NCBI GenBank assembly: GCA_903847005.1
Contig: CAINCM010000145.1
Coordinates: 1 to 11,095 of the forward strand
Reading direction: 5' to 3'
Origin: an uncultured Chloroflexota bacterium
Lineage (GTDB): Bacteria; Chloroflexota; Limnocylindria; Limnocylindrales; Limnocylindraceae
DNA length: 11,095 bases
The position numbers and the translations under genes are program-made. Shown one piece after another: positions 7,659 to 11,095 of the stretch. Below the pieces are notes generated by a model. That model was not told the DNA's origin. It saw only the letters and a program-made list of their open reading frames with translations, and made no database searches. Position 1 is the first letter of the stretch. Each line of letters begins with the position of its first letter.

Positions 7659-8831
7659 ATGAAACTGCACGAAGCAGAGGCGCGTGAACTCCTGCGCCGC
7701 GCCGGGCTGCCTGTCCCGGACGGCGAGGTGGCAACCACGCCTGCCGCCGCACGTGCCACGGCCGAGCGCCTCTTCGCCGATGGCGCCGCGCAGGTGGTCA
7801 TCAAGGCGCAGGTCCTCGTTGGAGGACGCGGGAAGGCGGGCGGCGTCAAGCTCGCCGCGAACGCCGACGAGGCCGAGAAGACCGCCGTGCAGATCCTCGC
7901 GCTCACCATCAAAGACCTCCCCGTGCGCCGCGTGCTGGTAGCACCCGCGGCCGACATCGTGCGCGAGATCTACCTTTCGGCCCTCATCGACCGAAGCAGC
8001 CGCGGGATCCTGCTCATGGCGTCCGCCGCCGGAGGGATGGAGATCGAAGAGGTCGCCGCAAAGGATCCGGGGGCCATCATCCGAGAGATCGCACATCCAC
8101 ATGCAGGGCTTCTCCCCTTTCAGGCGCGACGTCTCGGTCTCCGCATCGGCGCACGAGGCGAACTGCTCAAGCAGTTCGTGGCGATCGCAACAGGACTCGT
8201 GCGCGTGGCCCGCGAATCAGATGCCGATCTTGTTGAGGTGAACCCGCTCGCGGTTGTGCCCGCACCGGAGCTGCCCGGTGGCGAACGACTTGTCTGTCTC
8301 GATGCAAAGGTGACGATCGATGACTCTGCGCTCGAGCGACATCCAGAGCTCGAGGCGTGGCGCGACGAAGACAGCGAAGACCCGATCGACCGTGAGGCGC
8401 GCGAGATGGGAATCGCATACATCCGACTCGATGGCAGCATCGGCTGCATGGTGAACGGCGCAGGGCTCGCCATGACAACACTCGACCTGGTGACGCGTGC
8501 AGGTGGCACACCAGCGAACTTCCTTGACATTGGCGGTGGTGCACGAGCAGACAAAGTTGCCGCGGCGATGCGCATCATCCTGGCCGACAAGGGCGTCAAG
8601 GCCATCCTCGTCAACATCTTCGGCGGCATCACTCGGGGCGATGAAGTTGCGCGTGGCTTGATTGAAGCGCGCGGGCAGCAGGAGCGTACCGTTCCGATGG
8701 TGGTTCGCATCGTTGGAACGAATGCACGCGAGGCGGCCGATCTCCTCACCGCAGGTGGGTTTGCAACGGCATCGAGCCTCGATGAGGCGGCGGAGAAGGC
8801 GGTGGCACTCGCCGCGGGGGGCGCGGCATGA
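7659..8831 (+). CDS. sucC: Succinyl-CoA synthetase (succinate-CoA ligase) beta subunit SucC
   Basis: A 390-residue ATP-grasp subunit that binds nucleotide and succinate and, with SucD, interconverts succinyl-CoA + NDP + Pi and succinate + CoA + NTP. The N-terminus [12 protein letters not shown] is typical. Then come the ATP-grasp loop [12 protein letters not shown] (55-66), EVNPLA (193-198, metal/nucleotide site), [17 protein letters not shown] (262-278), [14 protein letters not shown] (282-294) and [15 protein letters not shown] (319-333) in the C-terminal domain that contacts SucD. Length matches the family (about 385-400). The ATG has GGAGG 4 nt upstream. The stop overlaps the sucD start (ATGA). 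ATP or GTP preference cannot be read with confidence from the sequence by eye. Confidence 0.97.
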   Translation: MKLHEAEARELLRRAGLPVPDGEVATTPAAARATAERLFADGAAQVVIKAQVLVGGRGKAGGVKLAANADEAEKTAVQILALTIKDLPVRRVLVAPAADIVREIYLSALIDRSSRGILLMASAAGGMEIEEVAAKDPGAIIREIAHPHAGLLPFQARRLGLRIGARGELLKQFVAIATGLVRVARESDADLVEVNPLAVVPAPELPGGERLVCLDAKVTIDDSALERHPELEAWRDEDSEDPIDREAREMGIAYIRLDGSIGCMVNGAGLAMTTLDLVTRAGGTPANFLDIGGGARADKVAAAMRIILADKGVKAILVNIFGGITRGDEVARGLIEARGQQERTVPMVVRIVGTNAREAADLLTAGGFATASSLDEAAEKAVALAAGGAA

Positions 8832-9727
8832 GCATCCTCGTTGGACCGCAGACTCGTCTCGTCGTTCAAGGTCTGACTGGTCGCGAAGGCGCATTCCACG
8901 CCGCGCAGATGGCGGCGTACGGCACAACGATCGTTGCTGGTGTCACACCGGGCCGTGGCGGTGAGCGCGCGCTCGATGATCGCGTCCCGATGTTCGACAC
9001 CGTGGTCGATGCCGTGCGCGAAACCGGCGCCAACACGAGCTGCATCTTCGTTCCGGCTGCGGGCGCAGGCGACGCGATCGCCGAAGCGGCCGAAGCGGGC
9101 ATCAAGGTCATCTTCTGCATCACCGAAGGCATCCCCGTCCACGACATGGTTGGCGCACTTGCGATCGTGCGCGCGCACGGTGCACAGCTCATCGGTCCGA
9201 ACTGCCCGGGAGCAACATCGCCCGGTGCCATCGGGAGCGGTACCAAGATTGGCATCATCCCCGCCTCCATCCATCTCCCCGGCGACGTCGGCGTGGTGAG
9301 CCGCTCTGGAACGTTGACCTACGAAGCGGTGCAGTCGATGACCGATGCGGGCATCGGCCAGTCCACCTGCCTCGGTATCGGCGGCGACCCGATCATCGGC
9401 ACCACCTTCCGAGAGGCGCTGGAGCTGTTCGCCGCGGACACCGCCACACGTGCGATCGTCTTGATCGGCGAGATCGGCGGCTCCGCCGAGGAGGAGGCGG
9501 CCGCGTGGGCCGCCGTCCACCTGAAGCACCTCCCTCGTGTCGCCTTCATCGCCGGACGTGCCGCGCCCGAGGGGCGCCGCATGGGCCACGCAGGTGCGAT
9601 CGTCTCGGGCGCCTCAGGGCGTGCGGCGGACAAGATCGCAGCACTCGAGGCGGCGGGCTTCAAGGTCGCTGGCTCTCCGACGGAACTGCCGCGCCTCCTG
9701 GCCGAAGCCGGCTACACGAAGGCCTAG
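8828..9727 (+). CDS. sucD: Succinyl-CoA synthetase alpha subunit SucD
   Basis: A 299-residue CoA-binding and phospho-carrier subunit. The Rossmann domain has [16 protein letters not shown] (13-28) and VTPGRGG (39-45); the middle has [11 protein letters not shown] (97-107) and [12 protein letters not shown] (122-133). The ligase domain has [17 protein letters not shown] (152-168), [11 protein letters not shown] (182-192), GEIGG (214-218) and [13 protein letters not shown], where H254 is the histidine phosphorylated during catalysis. Length is standard. The start is translationally coupled to sucC by a 4-nt overlap. Downstream only 28 bp separate its TAG from the stop of the convergent epimerase gene, and I see no clear intrinsic terminator there. 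Confidence 0.97.
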   Translation: MSILVGPQTRLVVQGLTGREGAFHAAQMAAYGTTIVAGVTPGRGGERALDDRVPMFDTVVDAVRETGANTSCIFVPAAGAGDAIAEAAEAGIKVIFCITEGIPVHDMVGALAIVRAHGAQLIGPNCPGATSPGAIGSGTKIGIIPASIHLPGDVGVVSRSGTLTYEAVQSMTDAGIGQSTCLGIGGDPIIGTTFREALELFAADTATRAIVLIGEIGGSAEEEAAAWAAVHLKHLPRVAFIAGRAAPEGRRMGHAGAIVSGASGRAADKIAALEAAGFKVAGSPTELPRLLAEAGYTKA

Positions 9728-9755
9728 TTCGGACTCGCCCTACGCGCGCCGAGCG

Positions 9756-10253
9756 CTAGCGAATCCGGAGTTGCGCTGGGTCTCCATAGCCGAGTCGCTT
9801 CCATGCCAGGCCTCCCGGCGCCTCGATCAGCTCCACCAAGATGCCGTGGCAGCTCTTCGGATGAAGGAAGGCGACCGGCCCCTCGACCCCCTCGACCGCG
9901 GCGGCGTTGATCAGTTGAATCCCCTTCGCTGCGAGTCGCTGCAGCTCCGCATCGATGTCGGCGACCTCGAGACAGAGGTGATGAAACCCTTCCCCTTTCG
10001 ACGCCAAGAAGCGCGCCACGCCGCTCGTGCTGTTCGTTGGGGAGACCAGCTCGATCTTTGAGTCGCCGGCCGTAAGGAAGGCGATCCGAACCTCCTGCGA
10101 CGGCACGTCGGCGATCTGCTCCAGCGGAAGTCCCAACACGTCGGTGTGAAACCTCACCGCGGCGTCGATGTCGCTCACCACCGTCGCCACATGGTGGATC
10201 CGCCCGTGGATCGGGAGTGCCCCACGCTCTTCCATGCGCTTCCCCACGCTCAC
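9756..10253 (-). CDS. mce: Methylmalonyl-CoA epimerase (VOC fold)
   Basis: A 165-residue vicinal-oxygen-chelate enzyme that interconverts the (S) and (R) forms of methylmalonyl-CoA so the mutase can use it. Two beta-alpha-beta-beta-beta modules are recognisable: IHHVATVVSDIDAAVRFHTDVLG (split at residues 19-41) and GFHHLCLEVADIDAEL (89-104). Likely metal ligands are H21, E68 (KIELVSP), H92 and E141 (GILVELIE). HPKSCHGILVEL near the C-terminus is typical of Mce. The GTG start overlaps the mutase stop (GTGA), in keeping with the couplings elsewhere in this window. An ATG six codons later (10233-10235) with GGGGAAG upstream is also plausible and would give 159 residues. The neighbouring mutase gene supports Mce over other VOC enzymes such as glyoxalase I. 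Confidence 0.92.
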   Translation of the reverse strand: MSVGKRMEERGALPIHGRIHHVATVVSDIDAAVRFHTDVLGLPLEQIADVPSQEVRIAFLTAGDSKIELVSPTNSTSGVARFLASKGEGFHHLCLEVADIDAELQRLAAKGIQLINAAAVEGVEGPVAFLHPKSCHGILVELIEAPGGLAWKRLGYGDPAQLRIR

Positions 10254-11095
10254 AGGACGAGCGACTCTCGATGCTCGCCCCAGATCTCTCGGAGTGCACC
10301 GCTGATCTCGCCGACCGTCAGACCGGCCTTGACTCCGTCGATGAGATGCGGCATCAGATTGTCGCTGCTGCGTGCCGCAGCCTTGATGGCATCGAGAGAC
10401 GCCTCGACCGCGGTCGCGTTGCGCGACGCACGAAACCTCTTCACAGACGCCGCCTGTTCTCGCTCGCGCGCCGGATCGATGCGTGCGATAGGTGGCGTGG
10501 TCGCCGCCTCATCCACGAACTGGTTGACGCCGACGATGATGCGATCACCGCTCTCGATCTCACGCTGGTATGCGAAAGCGGCCTCTTGGATTGCCCGCTG
10601 CGGAAAGCCAGCAGCGATGGCCTCCACCGCACCGCCAAGCCGATCGGTCTCGGCAATCAGCGCGAGCGCTTCACTCTCGATGCTGTCCGTCAGCGCCTCG
10701 ATCGCCCAGCTCCCGCCGAGAGGATCGACGGTTCCCGCGACCCCGGCCTCGTGGGCGAGCACCTGCTGCGTGCGCAGCGCGAGTCGAGCCGACTCTTCGG
10801 TTGGAAGCGCGAGCGCCTCGTCTTTTCCGTTCACATGCAGGCTCTGTGCTCCGCCAAGGATCGCCGCGAGTGCCTGATACGAGGCACGAACCACATTGTT
10901 GTCGATGGACTGTGCGGTGAGCGCAGACCCCGCGGTCTGTACGTGGAATCGGCAGTGAAGCGACTTCTCGTTCTGTGCGCCGAAGCGCTCGCGCATCAGT
11001 CGCGCCCAGATCCGGCGCGCCGCGCGGAACTTTGCCGTCTCCTCCAGGATGTCGGTCCACGCCGCGAAGAAGAACGAGAGGCGTGGTGCGATCGC
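10250..11095 (-). CDS. Acyl-CoA (methylmalonyl-CoA) mutase catalytic subunit, C-terminal part (runs off right edge)
   Basis: These are the last 281 residues of the barrel-type catalytic subunit of a B12-dependent acyl-CoA mutase, which isomerises (R)-methylmalonyl-CoA to succinyl-CoA. Conserved blocks: RFHVQTAGSALTAQ, NNVVRASYQALAAILGG-x-QSLHVN, DEALALPTEESARLALRTQQ, GVAGTVDPLGGSW, and the YQREIESGDRIIVGVNQF stretch. The protein ends at GALREIWGEHRESLVL, directly after the catalytic domain, so the fused C-terminal cobalamin-binding domain of MutB-type enzymes is absent. This indicates the two-subunit type with a separate B12-binding protein, not seen here. The residues that separate methylmalonyl-CoA from isobutyryl-CoA mutases lie beyond the right edge; the coupled epimerase gene argues for methylmalonyl-CoA. 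Its stop overlaps the epimerase GTG. Confidence 0.93.
   Translation of the reverse strand, partial: AIAPRLSFFFAAWTDILEETAKFRAARRIWARLMRERFGAQNEKSLHCRFHVQTAGSALTAQSIDNNVVRASYQALAAILGGAQSLHVNGKDEALALPTEESARLALRTQQVLAHEAGVAGTVDPLGGSWAIEALTDSIESEALALIAETDRLGGAVEAIAAGFPQRAIQEAAFAYQREIESGDRIIVGVNQFVDEAATTPPIARIDPAREREQAASVKRFRASRNATAVEASLDAIKAAARSSDNLMPHLIDGVKAGLTVGEISGALREIWGEHRESLVL

Noticed and set aside
6716-7957. Long minus-strand frame that would extend SdhD to 413 residues
   Set aside because: The extension crosses sdhC in another frame, the divergent promoter region and the start of sucC. The 129-residue form has the family length and a coupled start.
8120-9589. 489-codon minus-strand open frame across sucC and sucD
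   Set aside because: It runs antisense through two clearly identified genes and their junction. The composition is His/Asp/Arg and Ser/Arg-rich shadow sequence with no family motif.
9728-9755. Possible bidirectional terminator between sucD and mce
   Set aside because: Only a weak, bulged GC-rich pairing with no T-run on either strand can be drawn in 28 bp.

Overview
This window is ordinary high-GC bacterial chromosome, densely packed with housekeeping genes and free of mobile elements, CRISPR or tRNAs that I can see. The proteins (actinobacterial/Chloroflexota/Gemmatimonadota-like SdhA and SdhC, a MraZ-RsmH-FtsL-FtsI block, and a stand-alone acyl-CoA mutase catalytic subunit) point to an aerobic Gram-negative or monoderm lineage outside Proteobacteria. 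Gemmatimonadota is my best guess, but it is only a weak inference from protein 'feel'.

Layout, left to right. (1) Positions 1-2357, minus strand: the start of a division/cell-wall (dcw) cluster, read mraZ > rsmH > ftsL-like > ftsI. The genes overlap or nearly touch, and ftsI runs off the left edge. Upstream of mraZ is a TTGACA promoter with a 17-bp spacer and five GTGG boxes at about 10-bp phase, which fits a MraZ autoregulatory operator. (2) Positions 2533-2878, minus strand: a complete bacterial type A RNase P RNA (rnpB) closed by a perfect 14-bp P1 stem. (3) Positions 2888-7515, minus strand: sdhC-sdhD-sdhA-sdhB, then a gene fusing an RNase HI domain to a PhnP-like metallo-beta-lactamase-fold hydrolase. 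Its stop codon lies 9 nt before the predicted rnpB 5' end. (4) Positions 7659-9727, plus strand: sucC-sucD, divergent from sdhC across 143 bp. (5) Positions 9756 to the right edge, minus strand: methylmalonyl-CoA epimerase and the C-terminal part of an acyl-CoA (probably methylmalonyl-CoA) mutase catalytic subunit, convergent with sucD.

Metabolic logic: the mutase and epimerase feed methylmalonyl-CoA into succinyl-CoA, SucCD interconverts succinyl-CoA and succinate with NTP formation, and SdhCDAB oxidises succinate to fumarate with quinone reduction. The right two-thirds of the window is therefore a continuous methylmalonyl-to-fumarate module. The left third is cell division, with RNA/primer metabolism (RNase HI fusion, RNase P RNA) between the two.

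I did not find a convincingly new biological system. The observations most worth following are the RNase HI-MBL fusion placed directly ahead of rnpB, and the two-part MraZ operator.
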